A DNA stretch of 8,436 nucleotides from an uncultured Gammaproteobacteria bacterium (GCA_903866355.1 CAIPNE010000104.1:1-8436), one strand, 5' to 3'; counted from the stretch's first letter, positions 1-6,973 are shown. Numbers and translations: made by a program. Notes: generated by a model from the sequence alone, not told the origin.

Positions 1-926
1 AACGGCCACCAGTCTGCCCCCGCGGCATGAATGCCCGCGAGATCCGTTGGCGGGGCGTCGGCAGGCGCCCGAATGAGCAGCGTCGCGGTGCGCGCCACGC
101 GGTTGAGGAGCACCTCCACGTGTTGATAATGCAGCCCGGTGTCGTCAATGACCCGGCGTAATGGTGCCAGCTGCACGCCCGCGCCGTCGCCGGTGCGCGT
201 GCTAGTGGCCGCCAGCGCGTGGGCACGTTGGGCCACACACTCGGCGAACTGCGCCGGTTTGGCGGTATGGTCCACCAGCCCCCATTGTTGGGCCCGATCG
301 GCACGCACGCCCTCCACGGTGGTGGCGAAAACATCCGCCAAATCGCGCCGCACCCGGCGCTTGTCGATCACGCGGGTTAAACCGCCGGTGCCGGGTAGAA
401 CTCCCAATAGCGGCACTTCGGGGAGGCTGACGGTGGAGGAGCGATCGTCAATCATCACGATTTCATCGCACGCCAGCGCTAATTCGTAACCGCCGCCTGC
501 CACCGTGCCGTTCACCGCCGCCAAAAATTTCAAGCCGTCGCGGCTGGAGTCTTCCATGCCGTTGCGGGTTTCGTTGGTGAATTTGCAGAAATTGACCTTC
601 CAGCCGTGAGTCGATTTGCCGAGCATGTAAATGTTGGCGCCCGAGCAAAACATGCGCTCTTTGGCGCTGGTGAGCACCACGACTTTGATCTGCGGCTGTT
701 CAAAACGAATGCGCTGGAGGGCGTCGTAGAGTTCGATGTCCACCCCCAGATCGTAGGAGTTCAGTTTGAGTTTGTAGCCGGGCGCCAAGCCACGGTCTTC
801 GTTGACGTCCATGGATAAGGTGGCGACCTCGCCCGAGTAGTCCACTCGCCAGTGCGCGTAGTGGTCGGGATGGCGATCGAAAGTGACCCATACGGGGGCA
901 GCAGCTGGATTGGCGGTGACGGACAT
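1..926 (-). CDS. boxC: Benzoyl-CoA-dihydrodiol lyase BoxC, N-terminal 308 residues (runs off left edge)
   Basis: BoxC is the crotonase-superfamily enzyme that hydrolytically opens the ring of 2,3-dihydro-2,3-dihydroxybenzoyl-CoA (or its epoxide) to 3,4-dehydroadipyl-CoA semialdehyde and formate, in the aerobic cytosolic box pathway. An uninterrupted frame from ATG 924-926 reaches the edge. The first crotonase-like domain is visible: the oxyanion-hole segment CSGANIYML at about residues 94-102, AAVNGTVAGGGYELALACDE at about 136-155, and SLPEVPLLGVLPGTGGLTR at about 167-185. The early stretch GYKLKLNSYDLGVDIEL (50-66) is typical of BoxC rather than of ordinary enoyl-CoA hydratases. The family is usually about 550 residues, so a little under half is missing. 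An AAGGAA ribosome-binding site lies just upstream (minus strand, about 932-937). The boxR stop is 17 bp upstream, so the two genes form an operon. I identified the family by sequence recall, not by a search. Confidence 0.93.
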   Translation of the reverse strand, partial: MSVTANPAAAPVWVTFDRHPDHYAHWRVDYSGEVATLSMDVNEDRGLAPGYKLKLNSYDLGVDIELYDALQRIRFEQPQIKVVVLTSAKERMFCSGANIYMLGKSTHGWKVNFCKFTNETRNGMEDSSRDGLKFLAAVNGTVAGGGYELALACDEIVMIDDRSSTVSLPEVPLLGVLPGTGGLTRVIDKRRVRRDLADVFATTVEGVRADRAQQWGLVDHTAKPAQFAECVAQRAHALAATSTRTGDGAGVQLAPLRRVIDDTGLHYQHVEVLLNRVARTATLLIRAPADAPPTDLAGIHAAGADWWP

Positions 927-943
927 GGCGGGTTCCTTCGGCA

Positions 944-1849
944 TTAGTCGGTTTGCGCAAGCGCGTGGGCGAGTGCGAGATAGCTTTGATCTAGCGTGAG
1001 ACCCGCGGTGTCCACCGTGTGATCAGCCTGCGAATACAGCGCCGTGCGCGCGTCCAAAATGTGGCGCAGGTCGTCCATCGCCTCGGCGTTATTGGCCATG
1101 GGTCTGGTATCGCCCTGCGCCACCACCCGCGTCATATGTTCTTCTGGGGCCGCTTTCAACCACACGCACCGGCAGGTGGACAAGAGTAAATCGTAGGTAG
1201 CCGCGGCGGTCACGATGCTGCCACCGGTCGCGATAACGCAGCGCGGATGAGTTTTCAGCAGGCGCTCGAGACAACGTTGCTCATGGCGTCGATAGCCCGC
1301 CTGCCCATAGAGCAGAAAAATCTCCGCCAAGCTGGTGCCAGCAGCGTGTTCTATCGCTTGGTCCAGCTCGATAAAAGGGCAGTCCAAGTGGTCTGCTAGT
1401 CGCTGTCCTAAGCTTGTTTTCCCTGCGCCGCGCAGCCCTAACAGGGCAATGCGGGTGCGGGGTTGGTCGTCTGCGCGGCCCAACTTTCGCGCAAGATTTT
1501 TCCGCAGTTCGTGGAGTACGGCACGGGATTGGCGGCGCAGCAGTTCAATGAGCAGGAGTAATTCGGGCGGCTCGGCTGCCGTTTCACGCAGCAGCTCGGT
1601 GAGCGGCAGGTCCAGCGCTTGGGCAAGTTTCAGCAGGACCAGCACCGAGGGGTTGGCCTGCCCGGCCTCCAGTTGCGCGACATAGCGCTCGGACACCTGC
1701 GAATGAGTGGCGAGCAGTTTGCGGGTCATGCCGCGCCGCGCCCGGGCTTCGCGCACGCGCGCGCCGATGTCTAATAAAGGCGCCCGCGCCGCACTGGGTG
1801 TGGCTAGCGGTAGGCCTTCGGGCGGCGCCATTCGCTGAGCGTCAGACAT
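944..1849 (-). CDS. boxR: BoxR/BzdR-type regulator: XRE helix-turn-helix fused to shikimate-kinase-like domain
   Basis: This is a 301-residue transcriptional regulator of benzoyl-CoA catabolism. Residues about 27-88 form an XRE-type helix-turn-helix (RVREARARRGMTRKLLA, then SERYVAQLEAGQANPS). A linker follows, and residues about 132-298 are a shikimate-kinase-like domain with Walker A GLRGAGKTS (138-146), ELD (161-163), GYRRHE (185-190), ATGGS (207-211), RP (249-250) and R268 before ALY. In characterised BzdR and BoxR proteins this domain senses benzoyl-CoA and relieves repression; here that is inferred from the architecture. The gene is divergent from the flavodoxin-ligase operon and co-directional with boxC, so it probably controls both units and itself. 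Start ATG 1847-1849 was chosen because the helix-turn-helix begins about 27 residues later. It has no strong ribosome-binding site, and an in-frame Met at residue 7 is an alternative. Confidence 0.93.
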   Translation of the reverse strand: MSDAQRMAPPEGLPLATPSAARAPLLDIGARVREARARRGMTRKLLATHSQVSERYVAQLEAGQANPSVLVLLKLAQALDLPLTELLRETAAEPPELLLLIELLRRQSRAVLHELRKNLARKLGRADDQPRTRIALLGLRGAGKTSLGQRLADHLDCPFIELDQAIEHAAGTSLAEIFLLYGQAGYRRHEQRCLERLLKTHPRCVIATGGSIVTAAATYDLLLSTCRCVWLKAAPEEHMTRVVAQGDTRPMANNAEAMDDLRHILDARTALYSQADHTVDTAGLTLDQSYLALAHALAQTD

Positions 1850-1853
1850 GAAA

Positions 1854-1887
1854 TATATTGCCGAAAAATTCTTATGCCGGCAATATA
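1854..1887. promoter_or_regulatory. Candidate BoxR operator: perfect 10-bp inverted repeat between boxR and the flavodoxin gene
   Basis: The arms TATATTGCCG (1854-1863) and CGGCAATATA (1878-1887) are exact reverse complements separated by 14 bp, giving a 24-bp centre-to-centre distance (just over two helical turns). The right arm also overlaps an 8-bp palindrome TGCCGGCA (1875-1882). The repeat covers candidate -10 elements for both directions and sits in the only short AT-rich stretch between divergent genes, so it is the obvious site for BoxR. The arms lack the TGCA core described for BzdR operators; a single TGCA occurs beside the right arm at 1889-1892. Assignment to BoxR is inference from position. 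Confidence 0.6.
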
Positions 1888-1889
1888 AT
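1858..1889 (+). promoter_or_regulatory. Candidate promoter for the flavodoxin-ligase-hydrolase operon
   Basis: A consensus -10 box TATAAT lies at 1884-1889. The best -35-like hexamer is TTGCCG at 1858-1863, but the spacer is 20 bp, longer than the 16-18 bp usual for sigma-70, so this promoter may be weak or need an activator. Transcription would start near 1896, about 36 bases before the ATG at 1932. The -10 box overlaps that of the opposing boxR promoter. Confidence 0.4.
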
Positions 1890-1910
1890 GCAGCTTATTA
1901 CTTGCGACAA
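1882..1910 (-). promoter_or_regulatory. Candidate sigma-70 promoter for boxR-boxC
   Basis: Read on the minus strand, a -35 box TTGTCG (1910-1905) and a -10 box TATATT (1887-1882) are separated by exactly 17 bp. Transcription would start near 1875, giving a leader of about 25 bases before the boxR ATG. The -10 box lies inside the right arm of the inverted repeat, so a protein bound there would block it. Confidence 0.5.
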
Positions 1911-1931
1911 GAAACCTTTTGAGGATCCTAC

Positions 1932-2408
1932 ATGTCTCGTTCGGTGACGATTTTGGTTGGTACGACGACGGGCAATGCGCAGTACTGCGCCGAGGAAGCT
2001 GCGTTTCGCCTAAAGGCCGCCGGCGGTGAGGTAAACATTCGTCAAATGGATGACCTCGATGCCACCCTTTTTGCTGAGGGTGGGCTGTATTTGGTTTGCA
2101 TCTCGACCTATGGCCAGGGCGATGTGCCCGACAACGCCCGCGGCCTGTACCAATCTCTCGTCACCGCTAAACCGAATCTCGGCGGGGTTCGGTACGGGCT
2201 GATTTCGCTGGGCGATACTTCACACGCGCAGACTTTTGGGTTTGCCGGTCGGCGCTTCGATACCCAACTCACCAAACTGGGCGCGCAGCGGGTGGGCGAG
2301 GTTCTGACCCACGATGCGTCATCGGGCACCATGCCCGAAGAAGTCACTGCCGCATGGATAACGCCTTGGTTTGCGCTGGCCGTAGAGGGCGATGCCACGG
2401 CTGCGTAA
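1932..2408 (+). CDS. Flavodoxin-like FMN protein (MioC / sulfite-reductase flavodoxin-domain type)
   Basis: This is a 158-residue single-domain protein of flavodoxin length. The phosphate-binding loop is GTTTGNAQYCAEE (about residues 10-22). STYGQGDVPDNARGLYQ (about 58-74) is the first isoalloxazine-contacting loop as seen in the flavodoxin domain of sulfite and cytochrome P450 reductases. SLGDTSHAQTFGFAGRRFD (about 92-110) corresponds to the second flavin loop, where the usual Tyr and Cys are not obvious. It should bind FMN and act as a cytosolic one- or two-electron carrier. A GAGG ribosome-binding site (1921-1924) lies 7 bases before the ATG. It is the first gene of the unit containing benzoate-CoA ligase and is divergent from boxR, so a role in supplying electrons to the BoxAB benzoyl-CoA epoxidase is plausible but unproven. 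Confidence 0.85.
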   Translation: MSRSVTILVGTTTGNAQYCAEEAAFRLKAAGGEVNIRQMDDLDATLFAEGGLYLVCISTYGQGDVPDNARGLYQSLVTAKPNLGGVRYGLISLGDTSHAQTFGFAGRRFDTQLTKLGAQRVGEVLTHDASSGTMPEEVTAAWITPWFALAVEGDATAA

Positions 2409-2454
2409 AGTCGGCGCACACTATTCCCCAACTCCTTTTGCAGGGCCGCATCCG

Positions 2455-4014
2455 ATGTCGCTACTCGCCACCACGCTCCCCACCGGGCCGGGTTACTACA
2501 ACGCCGCTCACGATTTGATCGCGCGCAATCTGGTGGCGGGGCGCGGCCCCAAGCTGGCTTATATCGACGATGCCGGCAGCTACACCTACGCGGCGCTGGC
2601 ACAGCGCGTGGACCGTGCTGCCAACGCCTTGCGAGATCTCGGTTTGGGGCAGGAAGACCGGATTCTCGTGGCACTGTTGGATACCATCGATTTTCCCAGC
2701 GTATTTTTGGGTGCGATCAAGCTCGGCATCATCCCTATCCCAGTCAATACGCTGCTGACCCCCAACGACTACGCTTTCATGTTGCGCGATAGCCGCGCCA
2801 AGGCGCTGATTGTCGCTGCCCCCTTGCTGCCCGCTTTCCAAGCGGCCATCGCCGCCAGCCCCTTTGTGAAGCACGTGCTGGTGGCCGGTGAAGCGTGGGG
2901 CGATGAACGCGCGCTCACCGCGCACATGGCCGCCGCGGCGGCGACTTGCGAGCCCGCCCCAACCACTGCAGATGAGCCCTGCTTCTGGCTGTACTCCTCG
3001 GGTTCGACGGGCACCCCAAAAGGCACGGTGCATAGCCACTCTAGCCCCATCCAAACCGCCGAACTGTTCGCGCGCGACACCCTGGGCTTGCGCGAGTCGG
3101 ACATCATTTTCTCGGCGGCCAAATTATTCTTTGCCTACGGTTTGGGTAACGCACTCAGTTTCCCTTTGGCGCTCGGCGCGACCACCGTGCTGATGGCCGA
3201 GCGACCCACCCCAGAGGCGGTTTTCAAGCGTCTGCTGGCGCATCAACCCAGCGTGTTCTGCGGTGTGCCCACCCTGTACGCGGCGATGTTGGCTCAGCGC
3301 GATTTGCCCGATCCCGCCGCGCTGGCACTCCGGCTTTGTACCAGTGCCGGGGAAGCTTTGCCGGCAGCGGTGGGGCGCCGCTTTACCCAGCAGTTTGGCG
3401 TCGAGGTTCTGGATGGCATTGGCTCCACCGAAATGCTGCATATCTTCTTATCTAACCGGCCGGGCGATGTGCGCTATGGCACGACGGGTAAGGCTGTGGC
3501 GGGTTACCGGGTGCGTTTGGTTGGCGAGGACGGACAGGCAGTGGCGGCGGGCGAACTGGGCGACTTGGAAATTGCCGGACCTACCAGCGCGCAAGGCTAC
3601 TGGAACAACCGGGCCGGTTCGCAGGCAACTTTCAAGGGAGAATGGACGCGCTCTGGCGACAAATACAGTCTGGATGCTGAGGGCTATTTCGTTTACGGCG
3701 GACGCTCGGACGACATGCTCAAGGTGAGTGGTCAGTACGTCTCACCTTTTGAAGTGGAAGGCGCGCTTGCTGCCCACGACGCCGTTTTGGAAGCCGCCGT
3801 GGTGGGGCTGGCGGATGAGGATGGTCTGATCAAGCCCAAGGCCTTCGTGGTGTGCAAACCCGGCGTGGTGCACAGCGAGGCGCTGGCAGCGGATTTAAAA
3901 CAGCATGTAAAGCGGCAGTTGGCTCCGCATAAATATCCCCGCTGGCTAGAGTTTGTCGAGGAATTGCCCAAGACTGCGACGGGGAAAATTCAGCGTTTCA
4001 AGCTGCGTGTTTGA
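2455..4014 (+). CDS. bclA: Benzoate-CoA ligase (AMP-forming)
   Basis: This enzyme activates benzoate with ATP and CoA to benzoyl-CoA, AMP and pyrophosphate, the entry step of the box pathway. It is 519 residues from ATG 2455, the usual size. ANL-superfamily motifs occur in order: P-loop YSSGSTGTPKG (180-190), GIGSTEM (321-327), SGDKY (400-404), the hinge GRSDDMLKVSGQYVSP (416-431) and PKTATGKIQR (505-514) with the catalytic adenylation Lys 511. The KLFFAYGLGNALSFPLALGA stretch (223-242) is typical of benzoate-CoA ligases and forms part of the acyl pocket. An in-frame ATG at 2392 would add 21 residues and overlap the flavodoxin gene by 17 bases. I prefer 2455 because AGGG (2442-2445) precedes it at a usable distance and homology begins near the PGYYNAAHDLI region. 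It sits between the flavodoxin and hydrolase genes in one operon. Confidence 0.93.
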   Translation: MSLLATTLPTGPGYYNAAHDLIARNLVAGRGPKLAYIDDAGSYTYAALAQRVDRAANALRDLGLGQEDRILVALLDTIDFPSVFLGAIKLGIIPIPVNTLLTPNDYAFMLRDSRAKALIVAAPLLPAFQAAIAASPFVKHVLVAGEAWGDERALTAHMAAAAATCEPAPTTADEPCFWLYSSGSTGTPKGTVHSHSSPIQTAELFARDTLGLRESDIIFSAAKLFFAYGLGNALSFPLALGATTVLMAERPTPEAVFKRLLAHQPSVFCGVPTLYAAMLAQRDLPDPAALALRLCTSAGEALPAAVGRRFTQQFGVEVLDGIGSTEMLHIFLSNRPGDVRYGTTGKAVAGYRVRLVGEDGQAVAAGELGDLEIAGPTSAQGYWNNRAGSQATFKGEWTRSGDKYSLDAEGYFVYGGRSDDMLKVSGQYVSPFEVEGALAAHDAVLEAAVVGLADEDGLIKPKAFVVCKPGVVHSEALAADLKQHVKRQLAPHKYPRWLEFVEELPKTATGKIQRFKLRV

Positions 4015-5539
4015 GCGTGTTTGGCGCTCCGCGCTGACGCGGTGTCGACATTTGGTGTGGGTCATCGCGCTCGTGCTCGGATGGGCGGGGGCAGGACATG
4101 CGCAGGAAATCTTGCCCACGCCGTTGGAGGCGGCGAATTTCTCGCGCATTTCAGCCTCGGCCGACATCACCCGCTACCTGCAGCAGCTCAGCGCTAGCAG
4201 CGATTTAGCACACCTCGAAGTGCTGGGGTTTTCGGTTCAGGGACGACCCCTCGAAGCGCTGGTATTGGGCGCGCGTCAGGGTGCTCCAAGACTGACCATT
4301 CTGCTCGTTGGGTCGCAACATGGGGCGGCCGAGCCGGCCGGTGGTGAGGCCCTACTCCAACTGGGACGCGAACTACTGACCGGCAGTCAGCGGGGGTTAT
4401 TAGCGGACACCCAGATTATTTTGATCCCCAATGCCAATCCAGACGGCCGCGATCTAAAACGACGATCTAACGCGCACGGCGCCAACCTCAATGTGGATTT
4501 TGTGCTCGCCAACGAGCCCGAAGCGCTGGCGCTAAAACAGGCCGTGCGCCGCTACGCCCCGGACGTGGTGTTAGACAGCCATGAGTCGGCCATTCTCAAA
4601 CGCAAGACGCTGGCCCGCGAGGGCTATATGACCGATTTTCAAGCGCAAGTTGAGGTTGCTAATCATCCTGCTATGCCGGCGGCCATGCAGGCTTATCAGC
4701 GAGGGTTGTTAACCCAGTGGCTAGCGACCATTCGCGCCCAACAGCTGGTTGCGACCCATTACGTGGGCGAAATCACGAGCATTCAGCAGCCCCTGACACA
4801 CGGCGGGCTAACGTTGCGTAATTTTCGCAATGCCGCGGGCATGACGGGTGCACTGTCTTTTTTGTTGGAAACCCGCCTCGATGCACCCGCCGGTAGCTAT
4901 CCCACTTACCGCAATATTGCGGGCCGGGTGACGAAACAAATGATTTGCCTGCGGGCTTTTTTAACCCTGATGCACGCGCGTCGCGGCGATATCGCACGCC
5001 AAGTCGAGGCCAACCGTGCCGCGTTTAAAAATACGCGAGTGGTGCTATTTGCCCGCTACGTGGCGGATGTGGCGCATCCTCAAACCAGCGTGCCGCTGCG
5101 TCGTATCGCGACCGGCGAACGGGTGTCGGTGGTGTTCCGGGATTACCGACAGATTCAGCTTGCGGACGCCATTACGCGCCCAGCCGCTTATGTGGTCACG
5201 GGGCACCTACGTGAGATGAGCGAACTGCTGGCGCGCCACGACATTCGGTGTTCGGTACTCACCGCGCAACAAACCATCGCAGTGACGGCCAGTCGCTTTG
5301 CGCTGTCGCCCGATGCGCTGGGTCGCGCCCGGCTGCTCAGCGCCAACCCGCAGACCCTGCTTGCACCGGCCGGCGCGCTGACCATCGATTTAAACCAAAC
5401 CAACGGACGCCTTGCGGTGGTGTTGCTTGATCCACGTTCTCCCAGCAGTGTGTTTCGTGCCGAGCCGTTCGCGAGCTGGGTGCGGCCGGAGCAGGAGTTT
5501 TTTATCTACGCGAGGGTCGACCATGCAGCAAAATCTTGA
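4007..5539 (+). CDS. Exported M14-family zinc metallohydrolase (carboxypeptidase-like), paralog 1
   Basis: About 510 residues if GTG 4007 is the start. A TTG at 3953 in the same frame is possible but would place 18 unlikely residues before the signal peptide. The N terminus shows a basic region (RSALTRCRH), a hydrophobic core LVWVIALVLGWAGAG (16-30) and a likely cleavage after GHA, so the product is probably exported to the periplasm. M14 features: zinc-site segment GSQHGAAEPAGGEALL (102-117; H105, E109), NANPDGRD (142-149), NLNVDF (160-165), third ligand DSHE (H192), and the catalytic-Glu segment ALSFLLETR (E288). A further domain (about 395-505) ends with a GRLAVVLLDPRSPSS segment seen in other M14 proteins. 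Oddities are one extra residue between the first zinc His and Glu, and Val where the Asn-Arg substrate-binding pair is expected. The start overlaps the ligase stop by 8 bases. The substrate is unknown: a peptide, or an N-acyl amino acid. Confidence 0.8.
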   Translation: MFERVWRSALTRCRHLVWVIALVLGWAGAGHAQEILPTPLEAANFSRISASADITRYLQQLSASSDLAHLEVLGFSVQGRPLEALVLGARQGAPRLTILLVGSQHGAAEPAGGEALLQLGRELLTGSQRGLLADTQIILIPNANPDGRDLKRRSNAHGANLNVDFVLANEPEALALKQAVRRYAPDVVLDSHESAILKRKTLAREGYMTDFQAQVEVANHPAMPAAMQAYQRGLLTQWLATIRAQQLVATHYVGEITSIQQPLTHGGLTLRNFRNAAGMTGALSFLLETRLDAPAGSYPTYRNIAGRVTKQMICLRAFLTLMHARRGDIARQVEANRAAFKNTRVVLFARYVADVAHPQTSVPLRRIATGERVSVVFRDYRQIQLADAITRPAAYVVTGHLREMSELLARHDIRCSVLTAQQTIAVTASRFALSPDALGRARLLSANPQTLLAPAGALTIDLNQTNGRLAVVLLDPRSPSSVFRAEPFASWVRPEQEFFIYARVDHAAKS

Positions 5540-5557
5540 ACGCCACCGAGCGATAGC

Positions 5558-6973
5558 ATGAGTGCGGAGTCGTTCATCACACCCGTGGAGGAGGCCTGTC
5601 GGCCATCGACTTCAGCTGAGATATTGGCGTATCTGACGCGGCTCGCTGCCGGCTCGACACAGGCGCGCTGCCTAACCTTGGGTCACTCGGTGCGTGGGCA
5701 GGCGCTGGTGGCGTTGCACTGTGGCCAGCCTACGCCCGGCGCACTACGGGTGTTGTTAGTGGGATCGCATCACGGTGGCTCCGAGCCCGCTGGGGGCGAG
5801 GCGCTGCTAACGATTGCGCGCGACTTACTCTATGGCGACCTCAGCGCACTGCTGGAACGGTTTGAATTCATGCTGGTACCCAATGCCAACCCCGACGGGC
5901 GCGACGCCGGCTCCGCGCGTAACGCCAACGAGGTAAATCTCAACCGCGATTACGGTGTGCTGTCGCAACCCGAAACCCAGGCTATGAACGCGCTGCTCTT
6001 GGCTTGGCGACCTCACATCGTGCTGGACGCCCACGAATCTGCCGCGTTGAAACGCCACACACTTGGCGTGGAAGGCTATCTGACAGATTTTGACTGTCAG
6101 CTGGATATTGCTAACCATCCAGCGAGTACGGCCGCGCAGCAGGCGCTGGCGGCGGATCTTATGCAGCTGACCTTGCTGGAAGTGCGCGCCGCCGGCCTAC
6201 GCGCGCAACGCTACATCAAGGAAATTAGCTCCGTTAGGAAACCCATGACCCACGGCGGGATGGCCATTGGGCGATTTCGCAATAAGGCCGCGCTGTATGG
6301 AGCCCTGTCGTTACTGCTCGAAACGCCCATGTTACCGAAGGATGATGTTTATCCTAGTTATCAAAATATCACCGAGCGCACGGCCCAACAGCGCCTATGT
6401 CTACGCAGTTTTTTACGCGTTGTGGCGCGTTCACCGCTCGCGCACGGTGGTATATCGCAGGCTGCCATGGGGCTTGGTGCGGGGCGGGCCTTATCGCTCA
6501 GCGGCCGATATCAGGTGGATCCACACGAGCCGGTGCGCTGGATAGACCTGCGGCGGTACCCGTCTCGCGAGCCGATTCAGTTACCGTTTGCTAACCATGG
6601 TCGGCTCCGCCCCGGACCGGTGGTGGTGGTGCCCACCACCTATTACATCACCGAGCATATGGGGGTCTTTGCACGCACCTTGGACGCTCACGGTCTGCGC
6701 TATGAGTGGGTTACGCAGGCGGCCACGGTGCCGGTTTGCAGTTGGCGGCGTGCGCCAACCGGGCAGCGCGCCGTGCCAGAGAATCGCCTGCTAGATTTAA
6801 CGGTGGGCCACCTGCAAGTGTCGAGCGCACAGCCGCATGTGCGCTTGCTGTGTTTGCTGCTGGAATGGGAATCGCCCAGTGCGCTGCGTCGCCATTTGCC
6901 CTTCCAGCAGCTGGCGCTGCAGGGTGACTTCCACAGCGTGCATCGTGCGCGCGCTGCCCTCGCTACCGATTGA
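5558..6973 (+). CDS. Cytosolic M14-family zinc metallohydrolase (carboxypeptidase-like), paralog 2
   Basis: A 471-residue paralog of the preceding gene, sharing the same motif order: GSHHGGSEPAGGEALL (69-84; H72 and E76 aligned to H105 and E109 of paralog 1), NANPDGRD (109-116), NLNRDY (127-132), DAHE (H159), a THGG segment (231-234), ALSLLLET with catalytic Glu 255, and YPSYQNI (265-271). It keeps the Asn129-Arg130 pair that paralog 1 has lost. No hydrophobic N-terminal segment is present, so it should stay in the cytosol. The start ATG 5558 is 18 bases after the previous stop, and the ribosome-binding site is weak (GAGCGATAG), suggesting translational coupling. The C-terminal region aligns loosely with the same extra domain as in paralog 1 (about 355-465) but has diverged. 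Tandem duplication with different cell locations suggests a two-stage use of one substrate class. The actual substrate cannot be told from sequence. Confidence 0.8.
   Translation: MSAESFITPVEEACRPSTSAEILAYLTRLAAGSTQARCLTLGHSVRGQALVALHCGQPTPGALRVLLVGSHHGGSEPAGGEALLTIARDLLYGDLSALLERFEFMLVPNANPDGRDAGSARNANEVNLNRDYGVLSQPETQAMNALLLAWRPHIVLDAHESAALKRHTLGVEGYLTDFDCQLDIANHPASTAAQQALAADLMQLTLLEVRAAGLRAQRYIKEISSVRKPMTHGGMAIGRFRNKAALYGALSLLLETPMLPKDDVYPSYQNITERTAQQRLCLRSFLRVVARSPLAHGGISQAAMGLGAGRALSLSGRYQVDPHEPVRWIDLRRYPSREPIQLPFANHGRLRPGPVVVVPTTYYITEHMGVFARTLDAHGLRYEWVTQAATVPVCSWRRAPTGQRAVPENRLLDLTVGHLQVSSAQPHVRLLCLLLEWESPSALRRHLPFQQLALQGDFHSVHRARAALATD

Noticed and set aside
139..489. Plus-strand reading frame of 116 codons opposite boxC
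   Set aside because: It is an antisense shadow of a well-supported minus-strand gene, with low-complexity Ser/Arg/Ala composition.
2392..2454. Upstream ATG giving a 21-residue longer benzoate-CoA ligase
   Set aside because: It overlaps the flavodoxin gene, the added residues (PRLRKVGAHYSPTPF) do not look like a ligase N terminus, and ATG 2455 has a better-placed AGGG.
2108..2674. Minus-strand frame of 188 codons across the flavodoxin and ligase genes
   Set aside because: It crosses two convincing plus-strand genes, has no recognisable motif and reflects GC-rich codon bias.
3953..4006. TTG start for the first hydrolase
   Set aside because: It would put an 18-residue stretch encoded within the ligase gene ahead of an otherwise ordinary signal peptide.
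5523..5561. ATG 5523 as an upstream start for the second hydrolase
   Set aside because: It is out of frame with the hydrolase and ends after 12 codons at the TGA at 5559-5561, which overlaps the real start.
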